A DNA stretch of 21,444 nucleotides, from the NCBI GenBank assembly GCA_905201055.1, contig CAJKMT010000023.1, positions 1-21,444 on the forward strand, given 5' to 3'. Of the stretch, positions 13,834 through 21,444 are shown piece after piece. A program made the position numbers and the translations under genes. The notes below the pieces were generated by a model. It did not search any database, was not told the origin of the DNA, and saw nothing but the letters and a program-made list of their open reading frames with translations. This stretch comes from an uncultured Sutterella sp. (GTDB lineage: Bacteria > Pseudomonadota > Gammaproteobacteria > Burkholderiales > Burkholderiaceae_F). Position 1 is the stretch's first letter; each line of letters begins with the position of its first letter.

Positions 13834-14403
13834 TCAGTCCATAGGCGATTTAAGCTCTATATTCCTTGCTGCTAGCGTAATCGCCTTACCTTTATCTAAC
13901 GATGGGCAAAATTCGATTAACACGTTAAAGATGGAACTTCCATACCGTTTAATACCGTCATTTAGCGTGCTTAACACACAGATATCCCCGGCGATTCCGC
14001 AAATATCAATCTGTTTTATTTGGTGCGTATGAATGAGATTATCCAATCGCAAAGTGGAACTTTCATTTTGAAAAACTGAATACTCTTCACGCTCGCTTTT
14101 ATCCCCTTTGTGCAAAATTTCCAGAATGCCGCCACTTTGCTTTAACGCTGAAAATAAGTAAGGTTCGATAGATGCACCCCGCGTATTCTGGACACAATGC
14201 ACAGGCCACTGACCACCATTTTCCTTAAAGGAGCAATGGTTGAACGGATGCCAATCCTCCGTCACCGCTATTACTTTGTATTTTTCGCCGTACGCAAGAA
14301 CATAATCAGCAAGATTTTTTATTTTTTCAGCGGCATCAGGAACCGGCAACGATCCCGAAATAAAATCTATTTGCGGGTCAACGATCAACAACATCCTATT
14401 CAT
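13834..14403 (-). CDS. Nicotinamidase-like cysteine hydrolase (isochorismatase fold)
   Basis: A 189-residue cytosolic hydrolase of the PncA group, which turns nicotinamide into nicotinate for NAD salvage. The triad is visible: D9 in LLIVDPQIDF, K99 in ILHKGDK, and nucleophile C142 in GIAGDICVLST. Metal ligands fit D50 and H52 in TEDWHP, and H69 in QWPVHCVQNT. HKGDKSEREEYSVF matches the PncA loop. It is shorter than E. coli PncA (213) and the usual GLATDYCV reads GIAGDICV. Composition is visibly more AT-rich than its neighbours, so acquisition by transfer is possible. Ribosome site is weak (GAGAA). Other isochorismatase-fold hydrolases are the alternative. Confidence 0.8.
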   Translation of the reverse strand: MNRMLLIVDPQIDFISGSLPVPDAAEKIKNLADYVLAYGEKYKVIAVTEDWHPFNHCSFKENGGQWPVHCVQNTRGASIEPYLFSALKQSGGILEILHKGDKSEREEYSVFQNESSTLRLDNLIHTHQIKQIDICGIAGDICVLSTLNDGIKRYGSSIFNVLIEFCPSLDKGKAITLAARNIELKSPMD

Positions 14404-14418
14404 TTCTCAATCATCAAA

Positions 14419-14447
14419 ACCGCCCCAAGCTTATGGCTTGAGGCGGT
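14419..14447 (-). terminator. Probable terminator downstream of the C69 dipeptidase
   Basis: ACCGCC-C-CAAGC and GCTTG-A-GGCGGT pair with one mismatch around a TTATG loop. Read on the minus strand the stem is followed by TTTTGATGATT, a short U-run. It lies 18 bases after the dipeptidase stop. Confidence 0.65.
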
Positions 14448-14465
14448 CATCATTACGCTAGTGGA

Positions 14466-16268
14466 CTATTTAACAATCTTCACGGTATCAAACGCTGCGA
14501 CAGGTTCGCCGTCTACCTTAGTGAAAAGAACAAGTTCAGTCTTCACATCCTTGAAGGTGGTTGCGACCGCTCCCTTAACCGGGAAGGTAATAACGGCGTC
14601 TTTGAGACCGTCACCATCGACATCCTTAAAGACAACTTTCACAGGTTTGGCACGCTGACGGTTGAGTTCATCATTGCCATCGGACCACGCGGATCCGAAT
14701 TCCGTCACAGACTGATCCAATTTCGTTGCATCGAAACCATTTTGAGACAGAAGCACTACATCCACCGTCCCCTTTTCATCAGACAGGCTCAATTGATCCT
14801 TCATGATCACGATATCCTGACGATTCACCTTCTGCAAAATTTTGGATGCGGCTCCCAACGCTTCGTTGTAATTGAGCACATTGAAGTTATGCATGAATTC
14901 AACGGCGCGATCGGGGTCAATGGCCGCCAAAGATTTCGCACGAGCTTCCACAGCGCCCAATTCTTCGGCCTTGCGCTCTTCATAGTCCTCAATATCGTCA
15001 ATAACGTCTTCGCGGATATCGGGCATCCAATCCAAGAACTGTTGGGCTAAGACAAACGTAAAGACATTCTTATCGAGTGAGAAACTCATTTGTTCAGGCG
15101 TTGCGTGGAATTGCGCGCGGGTGCCGACAGACGGGCTCATGAAGGCCTGAGCGGCAGCGGGCTTAGCCAACGGGAACGCCGGCACATAAGCAGTTTCATA
15201 GGGACGGGCGTTGCTTCTCCAAGACACCGTCAAGAGCGGATTCTTCGTGAGCTTAAAGACAACACTGTCATGCGTGTCAATATTGCCGATATCGCGAAGG
15301 TCATAGAGATGGAATCCCGTCACAGAGCGATCCACTTGATCGGATTGTGCGCGCATGATTTTCTGCACATCCCAAGGCGTCACCTTGTCCTTCGGAATAA
15401 TGGATTGCGGTATGGCGTTGTGATCTTCAATGAATTCTCCGGTCATGATTTTCATAAAGGTTTGCACACGCTGCTTATTCCAGTCAGCGGCGCGGCGGCG
15501 ATCAGGCTGATAGGCTTCGCGGAAATTGAAGTCGGAGTAATCTCCTGCCTTCGCGGGCTTATACGTCCCCATCTTGATGGCGTGTTCAACAAGATCAGGA
15601 GAAGCGATCACGTTTTCCTTATCGTTTAAGTCCACATTGGTTAACGAATAAGAGTTGGCCAGGAACGCCACTTCGTTATCCTTGACTTTGCGGGCAAGAT
15701 AACGATGTCCGCGAAGGATTGCCATTTGCCAGGCTTCGTTGTGGTCAGCAAAAGTGTACGTACGTCCTTCGTGGGTATAGCCGTATTTTTCAACGAGTTC
15801 AATGGCAATCTTTACGGCTTCGCGGGCAGTATGTGCGCGTTCAGCCGTGATGCGGCGAATACCGTAACCCACACCGCCGTTTTTCACCTTTTGATCTTTT
15901 TCAATCGTATCGCCGCAGTTATTGGAGGTAATCAAGACACCGGCTTCATTCAAAAAGCCGTCAGAGAAACTGTAGCCGTCGGGTGACAACGTTTGAGTCC
16001 ACCAATATCCCAAGGTTTTTGCAACTTGAGGAATTTTTGCTGTGGTCGGCTCATATTCGATCAACGTGCCTTTTTTGTGAGTGGCTGCCGGCACCCAATA
16101 TTGGCTCATCAAAATACGACGGTCATTATCTTCGTTGTGGCCGATGATGATTTCACCGGTCGATGAGGCATCCTTACCGACAATAACAGTAAAGCAGGCT
16201 TGAGCAGACATGGCAGTTCCTAACATAACAGCGGCCACAGACGCGGCCATTAACGTTTTGCGAATCAT
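14466..16268 (-). CDS. Exported C69-family dipeptidase (PepD-like)
   Basis: A 600-residue Ntn-type cysteine peptidase of family C69, which cleaves a broad range of dipeptides. The N-terminus is a clear signal peptide (MIRKTLMAASVAAVMLGTAM) with a cleavage site SAQA/C, so export would leave C25 as the first mature residue; that cysteine (CFTVIVGKDAS) is the family nucleophile. Other family marks: GHNEDNDRR, ITSNNCGD, GGVGYGIRR and EAWQMAILRGHRY. The C-terminus extends past the roughly 470 residues of lactobacillar PepD and carries a DxDxDG calcium-loop motif (DVDGDGLKD, 549-557). The ATG at 16268 has GAGGAG 7 bases upstream; an in-frame ATG at 16304 has no ribosome site and lies at or before the likely transcription start. 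It is probably periplasmic. Confidence 0.88.
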   Translation of the reverse strand: MIRKTLMAASVAAVMLGTAMSAQACFTVIVGKDASSTGEIIIGHNEDNDRRILMSQYWVPAATHKKGTLIEYEPTTAKIPQVAKTLGYWWTQTLSPDGYSFSDGFLNEAGVLITSNNCGDTIEKDQKVKNGGVGYGIRRITAERAHTAREAVKIAIELVEKYGYTHEGRTYTFADHNEAWQMAILRGHRYLARKVKDNEVAFLANSYSLTNVDLNDKENVIASPDLVEHAIKMGTYKPAKAGDYSDFNFREAYQPDRRRAADWNKQRVQTFMKIMTGEFIEDHNAIPQSIIPKDKVTPWDVQKIMRAQSDQVDRSVTGFHLYDLRDIGNIDTHDSVVFKLTKNPLLTVSWRSNARPYETAYVPAFPLAKPAAAQAFMSPSVGTRAQFHATPEQMSFSLDKNVFTFVLAQQFLDWMPDIREDVIDDIEDYEERKAEELGAVEARAKSLAAIDPDRAVEFMHNFNVLNYNEALGAASKILQKVNRQDIVIMKDQLSLSDEKGTVDVVLLSQNGFDATKLDQSVTEFGSAWSDGNDELNRQRAKPVKVVFKDVDGDGLKDAVITFPVKGAVATTFKDVKTELVLFTKVDGEPVAAFDTVKIVK

Positions 16269-16294
16269 ATGCAAACTCCTCAAAAAGTTGCGAC

Positions 16295-16323
16295 AAAACA
16301 CCATTGTCTAGTTTAGGTGTCAA
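16295..16323 (-). promoter_or_regulatory. Possible promoter of the C69 dipeptidase gene
   Basis: On the minus strand a consensus -35, TTGACA (16323 to 16318), is followed after 17 bases by TGTTTT (16300 to 16295), a poor -10. It would start transcription near 16288, inside the gap after the exoribonuclease gene, in keeping with the ATG at 16268. Confidence 0.4.
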
Positions 16324-16364
16324 ATCGCAAAACCTCTTGAGGAGTTTCCCCAATTGCCTCTCAA

Positions 16365-18335
16365 TTACTCGGCTGTATTGGACTCTGAAGAACTTTCCTG
16401 AGCGTTCGCTTCCGGCGCTTCCTCTACCAAATCCTCATCTTCAAGCGCTTCTTCATCGGTTTCATCGAGTACCTGTTTCAGACGAGCCTCCAGGAGCACA
16501 TCCACATAGTCGACGCCCAAGATATCGAGAAGAATTTTCTGTCCTCGCGGCAGCTCGGGAAGACCGGGCATTCTCTGCATAAAAGGCAGACCCTCAATGC
16601 GAATCAGCTCTCCTTTAACCACAACCGCTTCGATTGTTTTGAGACCCTCTTGTTCGATCCAGCGTAAGCTCCAATAGCGCTCCATCTTGCGCTGGAACTC
16701 TGAGTAAGCACCGTAGGTTAAGGTGAAATTAGAAACAATCGTAAAGAGATCCGTATCACTCGGACGATAACTGGGTGTCCGATCAAGAACAGCACTGATT
16801 AATTGACGCTGATTGACCAAATCCACGTAACGGCGCAGGGGTGACGTACACCAGGCGTACTGTGCAACCCCCATACCATCGTGAGGTCCGGGCGTGGTGC
16901 TCATCTTCACTCGTCCTATACTTTGGGAACGATAGATACCCGCCACATTGACTTCTTCGAGCCAGCCGCCCCAAGTGGTATTGGCAAAAATCATCAGTTC
17001 GCCGACCGCCAAGTCCAGGGGCGATCCGCGTTTGCGTGACTTCAGGTGAATCACTGCATCCTCACCTTCACCCTCTAAGTCAAAGCTCCATTCCACACGG
17101 CCGAGAATTTCCGGTTTACCGCGCACCGCTTCACGATCAGCCAAACATTTTTTTGCGAACTTCCAAAGCCAAGTAATTTCTTCAGCAAAGGGATGATTGA
17201 CCGTTCCGGCAACAAGCTTTTCTTCCGTAAACTCTTCTTCAATTAAATCGTAACGGATGTTGCTGGCAACTTTAATTCTTTCCAAGTGCGTTTCTGTCGC
17301 CGACACTTCAAGTGTTTCTTTATCCACCAAGGCATAAAGAGACAAACAGGGAACCGCTCTGCCTTCATCAAGAGAGAATTCCTTGATCCAATCTTCAGGC
17401 AGCATAGTTGTCTTGATGCCCGGCGCATAAACGGTTGACAGACGGCTTCGGGCAACACGATCAATATCGCTGTCGCGCTCAATACCTAAGCCCGGTGCCG
17501 CAATATGAATGCCGATGCGAAGTAAACGGTCATCAACATGCTCGACACTCGTGGCATCATCGATTTCCGTGGTGGATGAGTCGTCAATTGAAAAAGCCTT
17601 CACATTGGCAATCGGAAGATCTTCCCATCCGGCTTCAGTCGGCAAACTCAAATCCGAGGCAAAACCTTTTCCCTTCGGGAAATAAGAAGCATAGAAACTG
17701 TCAACATGCCAACGGTAAGGTGAAGCAATTGCCCCCAAAGATAAAAGTAAACGCAGCGGCGTCATGCGAGACTCGCTTGCAGCGTCCGACAACGCTTTCC
17801 AGATATTGCTGTTTTTATCAGGATTGACCAAAAGGTTGATGGCCTGAGCGGCAATTTCCTTAGGCGAGGTTTTCTCGTCAACCATCTGGCGCACCCAAGC
17901 TTTTTTCTGCTCTTCAGCCAAGCGTTTCTTTTCAAGAGCAGCAAGAGCAGCTTTCAGGATTTCTGCCGGAGCCTTGCGATAATTACCACGCCCTTTTCGA
18001 TGGAAATAGACGGGATTGCCATGAAGCGTTAAAAGCGTGGCAATACGTTCAACAACAGACGCAGACTCTCCGAAATAATCTGCCGCCAATGCTTCAAACT
18101 TAAACTCACCGTCGGCAGCCACTTCCCAAAGAAACTGCGGGTCCATTTCGGCGGCCATCTGCTCAGCCTGAGTCATTACCTCAGAGGCTGCGGGCGACTC
18201 AAACTCAAAAAAGACGTGACCGCCCTTTACCTTGGTGCGGCGTCCTGTTAAAAGCTCCACCTGGTAGGCACTGCCGTTTTTCGACAAAACGGTGCCGACC
18301 TTAAAGGTGCCGTCTTCTTCAAAAAAGAGATACAT
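16365..18335 (-). CDS. RNase II-type exoribonuclease (RNB domain)
   Basis: A 656-residue protein of the RNase II/R family, degrading RNA 3' to 5'. The catalytic RNB domain covers about 240-560. Its acidic motif reads FSIDDSSTTEIDDA, giving D252, E258, D260 and D261 (counted from one residue before the ATG) at the places of RNase II D201, D207, D209 and D210; Glu replaces the second Asp. CTSPLRRYVDLVNQRQL is the conserved RNB end motif. An S1-like segment follows, then an acidic Glu/Asp/Ser tail. The N-terminus lacks the usual pair of clear cold-shock domains. Start: the ATG at 18335 overlaps the marC stop by one base (TGATG), with AAAGGGG upstream, implying coupled translation. It closes the mpl-yqiA-marC operon. 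The symbol rnb or rnr cannot be decided. Confidence 0.9.
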   Translation of the reverse strand: MYLFFEEDGTFKVGTVLSKNGSAYQVELLTGRRTKVKGGHVFFEFESPAASEVMTQAEQMAAEMDPQFLWEVAADGEFKFEALAADYFGESASVVERIATLLTLHGNPVYFHRKGRGNYRKAPAEILKAALAALEKKRLAEEQKKAWVRQMVDEKTSPKEIAAQAINLLVNPDKNSNIWKALSDAASESRMTPLRLLLSLGAIASPYRWHVDSFYASYFPKGKGFASDLSLPTEAGWEDLPIANVKAFSIDDSSTTEIDDATSVEHVDDRLLRIGIHIAAPGLGIERDSDIDRVARSRLSTVYAPGIKTTMLPEDWIKEFSLDEGRAVPCLSLYALVDKETLEVSATETHLERIKVASNIRYDLIEEEFTEEKLVAGTVNHPFAEEITWLWKFAKKCLADREAVRGKPEILGRVEWSFDLEGEGEDAVIHLKSRKRGSPLDLAVGELMIFANTTWGGWLEEVNVAGIYRSQSIGRVKMSTTPGPHDGMGVAQYAWCTSPLRRYVDLVNQRQLISAVLDRTPSYRPSDTDLFTIVSNFTLTYGAYSEFQRKMERYWSLRWIEQEGLKTIEAVVVKGELIRIEGLPFMQRMPGLPELPRGQKILLDILGVDYVDVLLEARLKQVLDETDEEALEDEDLVEEAPEANAQESSSESNTAE

Positions 18336-18946
18336 CAAAGCGCCCCTTTCAGCGTTGTCTGAATAAATTGGGTAATACCGGTTAAGAACATTTGGACGGC
18401 CATTGTAGCCAAAATCAATCCCATAAGACGCTCAAAAGCGGCAGTTGTTCTTTCACCCACCAGTTTCTGTACACGTTCGGCAAAAACCAAAATCACTGCA
18501 CTGATGGCGCAAGTCAAGAAAACAACTAAAAGCCACTCGGGCATGCGTGACGGATCGGCACCCACTAAAAGAAGAATCGTGGCCAACGTGGAAGGGCCGG
18601 CGATTGCGGGAACTGCCAGCGGAACAATAAAAGGTTCTCCTCCGGGAGATTCGCCGAACACACCCTCTTTCGATGGGAAAACCATACGGATAGACATCAA
18701 CAAAACAATAAGACCGCCACCTATAGACAGAGCCGCCTGACTCAAACCCAGGGAATCCAAAAAGGCCTTACCGCCAAAGGCAAAAATACAGAGAATCACC
18801 GCGGCAATCGCACATTCACGTATCACGATACGAGAACGTCTGTGCTCAGGCACTGATTTCAAAGAGGAAATGAAAATCGGAATATTGCCGAGAGGGTCGG
18901 CCATTAAAAACATCAGCAATAAAGCTGAAACAAATGAATGTTCCAT
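18335..18946 (-). CDS. MarC/YhgN-family inner-membrane protein
   Basis: A 203-residue protein with six hydrophobic segments. It matches YhgN of E. coli: MADPLGNIPIFISSLK near the N-terminus, SIGGGLIVLLMSIRMVFP, GGEPFIVPLAVPAIAGPSTLAT in the middle, and ERLMGLILATMAVQMFLTGI at the end. The molecular role of this family is not established; the older link of MarC to antibiotic resistance did not hold up. It starts 6 bases after the yqiA stop and its own stop overlaps the exoribonuclease start, so all are one transcript. Confidence 0.9.
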   Translation of the reverse strand: MEHSFVSALLLMFLMADPLGNIPIFISSLKSVPEHRRSRIVIRECAIAAVILCIFAFGGKAFLDSLGLSQAALSIGGGLIVLLMSIRMVFPSKEGVFGESPGGEPFIVPLAVPAIAGPSTLATILLLVGADPSRMPEWLLVVFLTCAISAVILVFAERVQKLVGERTTAAFERLMGLILATMAVQMFLTGITQFIQTTLKGAL

Positions 18947-18952
18947 CTAGGC

Positions 18953-19525
18953 TTACCTTTGCGTCGAAATTTGTCCTAAAAATTTTTCAATTTCAGGCAA
19001 ACACTGTTCAAAATTATCGATTTGGTGATTATTACCGGGTAAAAGAATTGTTCGGCAAGACGAATATTTCTTTTGAGCCTTCCGCCAATCAAGCACCTCA
19101 TCCTTTGTGGATAAAAATACAAGATAGCGATCCGGGTGAATCGTTTCGCAGTGCATTTGTCTTGCCTCGTCGGCAAACTGCGGTTTGACATCAATCGTGC
19201 GGTCAGTGTTATGGATCGTTTGAATGCCTAAATAATCATTGATCACACACCAGGGTTCAGTGGCGGGATTCAGAAGCACTGCATGGCAGCCGATTTTTTC
19301 GGTGAGCCACGTCGCATAAAAACCTCCCAAACTGGAGCCGACCAAACACAAATCTGCAGGATTAATTCCTTCAACCGCCTGAAGAAGAATTTTTTGCACC
19401 GCCATCGGTCCTACGTTCAAATCGGGAGCACGATAAGACAGACGCCGAGAGAATGCCTCTCTCATAATCTGTCCCTTCTTACTTTCCGGTGTTGAACGAA
19501 AACCGTGCAAATACATCAAAACCAT
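18953..19525 (-). CDS. yqiA: YqiA/YcfP-family alpha/beta-hydrolase (small esterase)
   Basis: A 190-residue cytosolic hydrolase. The N-terminus YLHGFRSTPES is the family mark. The nucleophile elbow is GSSLGG (S65), with D142 in STKDEVLD as acid and H167 in GNNHQID completing the triad. E. coli YqiA acts on short acyl esters; the natural substrate is unknown. The start lies one base after the mpl stop (TGAGATG) with GAGGG about 7 bases ahead; an ATG at residue 4 is also possible. It is the second gene of the mpl operon. Confidence 0.85.
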   Translation of the reverse strand: MVLMYLHGFRSTPESKKGQIMREAFSRRLSYRAPDLNVGPMAVQKILLQAVEGINPADLCLVGSSLGGFYATWLTEKIGCHAVLLNPATEPWCVINDYLGIQTIHNTDRTIDVKPQFADEARQMHCETIHPDRYLVFLSTKDEVLDWRKAQKKYSSCRTILLPGNNHQIDNFEQCLPEIEKFLGQISTQR

Positions 19526-19526
19526 C

Positions 19527-20864
19527 TCAAGCCCTCGCTTTCAACAGGTCAAGAAGCTTACCGTGAATGCCGCCGAAACCGCCGTTACTCATCACTAAAA
19601 TGGCGTCACCCTCTTTGGCAAGCTCAACGGCTTTTCGGGCGGTGTCCTCAACAGAATGCAGCACGTGCGACTTTTCACCTAATGCAGCCAAAGCACTTTC
19701 CACATTCCATCCCAATTTAGGATCGGCGTAACAAACGACTTGATCGGCTTGTCTCAGACTCTCAGACAAGCGATCCTTCATCGTCCCCATTTTCATGGTG
19801 TTGCTTCTGGGCTCAAGAACTGCAATGATTTTCCCGTCTGTCATACGGCTTTTAAGCGCTGCAATCGTTTCAAAGATTGCCGTCGGGTGATGCGCGAAAT
19901 CATCAATCACAGTCACACCGCGCTCTTTGCCTTTAATTTCCATACGGCGTTTGACACCGACAAAATCATTCAAAGCCCTCAAGGCTTCATGCGGATCAAC
20001 CCCCACGTGGCAAGCGGCGGCAACGGCAGCGCTCGCGTTTAATAAATTGTGATGACCCGGCAGGGCGAGCTGCAATTGTCCGACACTCTCATCTTTATAA
20101 AAGAGCTCATCACCTTCGACATGCCAACCTCGCTTGTCGTTGAAGTAATCGCATTCACTGTAGAGCCCTCTGTTTAGAACGCGAGCGAGTGCTTCACACT
20201 GGCCGTTGACAACCACCCGGGCATTCTGAGCCATTGTGCGCACAAGATGATGAAACTGTGTTTCAATCGCATCAAGATCAGGAAAGATATCCGCGTGATC
20301 GTATTCAAGATTATTCAAAATGGCCGTTTTAGGTCGGTAGTGAACAAACTTTGAGCGCTTATCAAAAAAACACGTATCGTACTCATCGGCCTCAATGACA
20401 AAATACCGCGAGTCGGTGAGACGAGCCGAGTGACCGAAATTAGCAGGTACTCCGCCAATCAAAAATCCGGGATTTTTCCCGCAAGCCTCTAAAATCCACG
20501 TCAACAGTGAACTGGTGGTTGTTTTCCCGTGTGTGCCGGCGACAGCCAACACATGATGAGTACGAAGAAGTGTTTCTCCCAACCACTGAGGACCGGAGGT
20601 ATAGGGGAGCTGCTCGTTGAGGATTTTCTCAAGCAAAGGGTTGCCACGAGAAATGGCGTTACCGATAACGTACAGATCCGGCTTCAGTGACGTCTGGTGA
20701 GGATCGAACCCTTCAATCAAGTCAATTCCGGCATCTCTTAACTGATCACTCATCGGCGGATAGACGTTGGCGTCGCAGCCGGTTACACGATGCCCGGCAA
20801 CGCGAGCAAGCTGAGCCAACCCGCCCATAAAAGTTCCGCAGATTCCGAGGATATGAATGTGCAT
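19527..20864 (-). CDS. mpl: UDP-N-acetylmuramate:L-Ala-gamma-D-Glu-meso-DAP ligase
   Basis: A 445-residue cytosolic Mur-type ligase that joins recycled tripeptide to UDP-MurNAc in peptidoglycan recycling. The N-terminus MHIHILGICGTFMGGLA and DANVYPPMS (31-39) match Mpl closely. The ATP site is AVAGTHGKTTT (107-117), followed by FVIEADEYDTCFFDKRSKF (156-173), LNNLEYDHADIF, DDFAHHPTAI and LEPRSNTMKMG. The C-terminus MSNGGFGGIHGKLLDLL is also typical. The ATG at 20864 agrees with E. coli Mpl; an in-frame TTG at 20876 adds four unconserved residues. It heads the mpl-yqiA-marC-exoribonuclease operon. Confidence 0.96.
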   Translation of the reverse strand: MHIHILGICGTFMGGLAQLARVAGHRVTGCDANVYPPMSDQLRDAGIDLIEGFDPHQTSLKPDLYVIGNAISRGNPLLEKILNEQLPYTSGPQWLGETLLRTHHVLAVAGTHGKTTTSSLLTWILEACGKNPGFLIGGVPANFGHSARLTDSRYFVIEADEYDTCFFDKRSKFVHYRPKTAILNNLEYDHADIFPDLDAIETQFHHLVRTMAQNARVVVNGQCEALARVLNRGLYSECDYFNDKRGWHVEGDELFYKDESVGQLQLALPGHHNLLNASAAVAAACHVGVDPHEALRALNDFVGVKRRMEIKGKERGVTVIDDFAHHPTAIFETIAALKSRMTDGKIIAVLEPRSNTMKMGTMKDRLSESLRQADQVVCYADPKLGWNVESALAALGEKSHVLHSVEDTARKAVELAKEGDAILVMSNGGFGGIHGKLLDLLKARA

Positions 20865-21254
20865 AGAAAAAGCCAAAAACCATTGAAAAACCAGAGTATT
20901 TTAACGAAAATTGCTCACCAACATTTGAAGGATTACCTATTTTCTAATCATTTTGCATAGTTTCTGAAGATTACAGGTCATCAATAACGGGAATTGTCGT
21001 CAATTGGTGCCAAAATCCTCGATTTCATCGATTAATGTCTCTCCCCGTCCGAACGGATGAATACATCAGGACTACCATGAATCCGTGATGAGGAAACACT
21101 CCAAAACAGAAAAATTAAGCGAAATTACTAGACTTTTAGCGAAAAAAGCATGAAAATGCAGTTTAAACACTGTTTTTATTTCACTTGACGCTTCGTAAAG
21201 AAACTTTCACTGAAGATAGCGCGTCAGGTCTTTATGTATTAAGAGGTCTTTCAA
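20865..21254. other. 390-base gap between divergent mpl and accB
   Basis: AT-rich, with no gene that I can support. It holds a small hairpin TCCG/CGGA (about 21047-21056) and a longer imperfect repeat, CGGAT...ATCCG, around 21053-21085. A GCAT-GAAA-ATGC hairpin (about 21147-21158) is followed by a weak CAGT/ACTG stem and TTTTTATTT (about 21160-21181). A TTGACG at 21185-21190 could be a -35, but no matching -10 stands at the right distance. AGAGG (21242-21246) is the accB ribosome site. Betaproteobacteria often have aroQ ahead of accB; it is absent here. Confidence 0.55.
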
Positions 21255-21444
21255 ATGGATTTACGCAAACTTAAAACGTTAATCGACTTAGTAGCCGAAA
21301 GCGGCATTTCCGAATTGGAAGTGACAGAAGAAAACGATAAAGTGCGTATTGTCAACAAAGTGCAAACCGTAGCCGTAGCTGCGCCGGTTGCAGCCCCTGT
21401 AGCTGTGGCAGCTGCTCCTGCTGCACCCGCTGCTTCTGAAGCGG
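21255..21444 (+). CDS. accB: Biotin carboxyl carrier protein of acetyl-CoA carboxylase, N-terminal part
   Basis: The first 63 codons are present; the gene runs off the right edge. MDLRKLKTLIDLVAESGISE and VTEENDKVRIV match the AccB N-terminus of Burkholderiales, followed by the usual Ala/Pro/Val-rich flexible linker. The C-terminal biotinyl domain with its target lysine lies beyond the window. AccB carries biotin between biotin carboxylase (AccC, probably next) and carboxyltransferase in the first step of fatty-acid synthesis. AGAGG lies about 8 bases ahead of the ATG. Confidence 0.95.
   Translation, partial: MDLRKLKTLIDLVAESGISELEVTEENDKVRIVNKVQTVAVAAPVAAPVAVAAAPAAPAASEA

Noticed and set aside
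15090..15629. A 179-codon plus-strand frame
   Set aside because: Antisense to the C69 dipeptidase; low complexity and no domain seen.
1..21444. CRISPR array, tRNA, rRNA, insertion sequence or phage genes
   Set aside because: No spaced direct repeats, cloverleaf, transposase or terminal inverted repeats were seen on either strand.
21255..21444. Shared biotin theme (biotin gene at one end, accB at the other) as a functional cluster
   Set aside because: They are 20 kb apart with unrelated genes and strand changes between, so the link is probably chance.

Overview
This window looks like chromosomal DNA of a Gram-negative (diderm) betaproteobacterium. The best guess is a gut Burkholderiales of the Sutterellaceae (Sutterella/Parasutterella) type. 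The reasons are an AccB N-terminus (MDLRKLKTLIDLV...) and GapA and MgtE proteins of proteobacterial type, an mpl gene for recycling meso-diaminopimelate peptidoglycan, and a DcuC carrier plus a C69 dipeptidase, which suit an anaerobic, peptide-using life. The genus is inference; no rRNA is present. I see no phage, insertion sequence, tRNA, rRNA or CRISPR array.

Left part (1-7.7 kb). The window opens inside an unusual fused biotin gene on the minus strand. One uninterrupted frame encodes a complete biotin synthase (BioB) followed directly by the start of DAPA aminotransferase (BioA), which runs off the edge. Fifteen bases upstream of it, on the same strand, lies a GntR/HutC-type regulator. Divergent from the regulator is a plus-strand cluster: an M20 metallopeptidase, a DcuC-family carrier, a terminator, then an AbgA-like M20 amidohydrolase and an NCS2 permease. 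Together these look like a system that imports and hydrolyses a small amide-linked compound (acylated amino acid, dipeptide or p-aminobenzoyl-glutamate-like). Two strong intercistronic hairpins without U-tracts punctuate it.

Middle part (7.7-13.5 kb). A convergent terminator separates this from a minus-strand tkt-gapA operon (transketolase and glyceraldehyde-3-phosphate dehydrogenase). A 397-base gap follows, holding three successive hairpins, the last a clear plus-strand intrinsic terminator with no gene upstream to terminate; this is the best candidate for an undescribed RNA element. rsmE (16S rRNA U1498 methyltransferase, +) and mgtE (Mg2+ channel, -) then meet tail to tail, sharing four bases.

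Right part (13.5-21.4 kb). All genes but the last are on the minus strand: a nicotinamidase-like hydrolase, an exported C69 dipeptidase whose predicted signal cleavage exposes the catalytic cysteine, and a tight four-gene operon mpl-yqiA-marC-rnb (peptidoglycan recycling ligase, small esterase, MarC/YhgN membrane protein, RNase II-type exoribonuclease) with overlaps or gaps of -1, 6 and 1 bases. After a 390-base gap, accB (biotin carboxyl carrier protein) starts on the plus strand and runs off the right edge.

The most notable items are the BioB-BioA fusion, the structured region between tkt and rsmE, the two-hydrolase/two-transporter cluster, and residue changes in GapA (Asp to Ala at the usual coenzyme-discriminating position) and in the NCS2 permease signatures.
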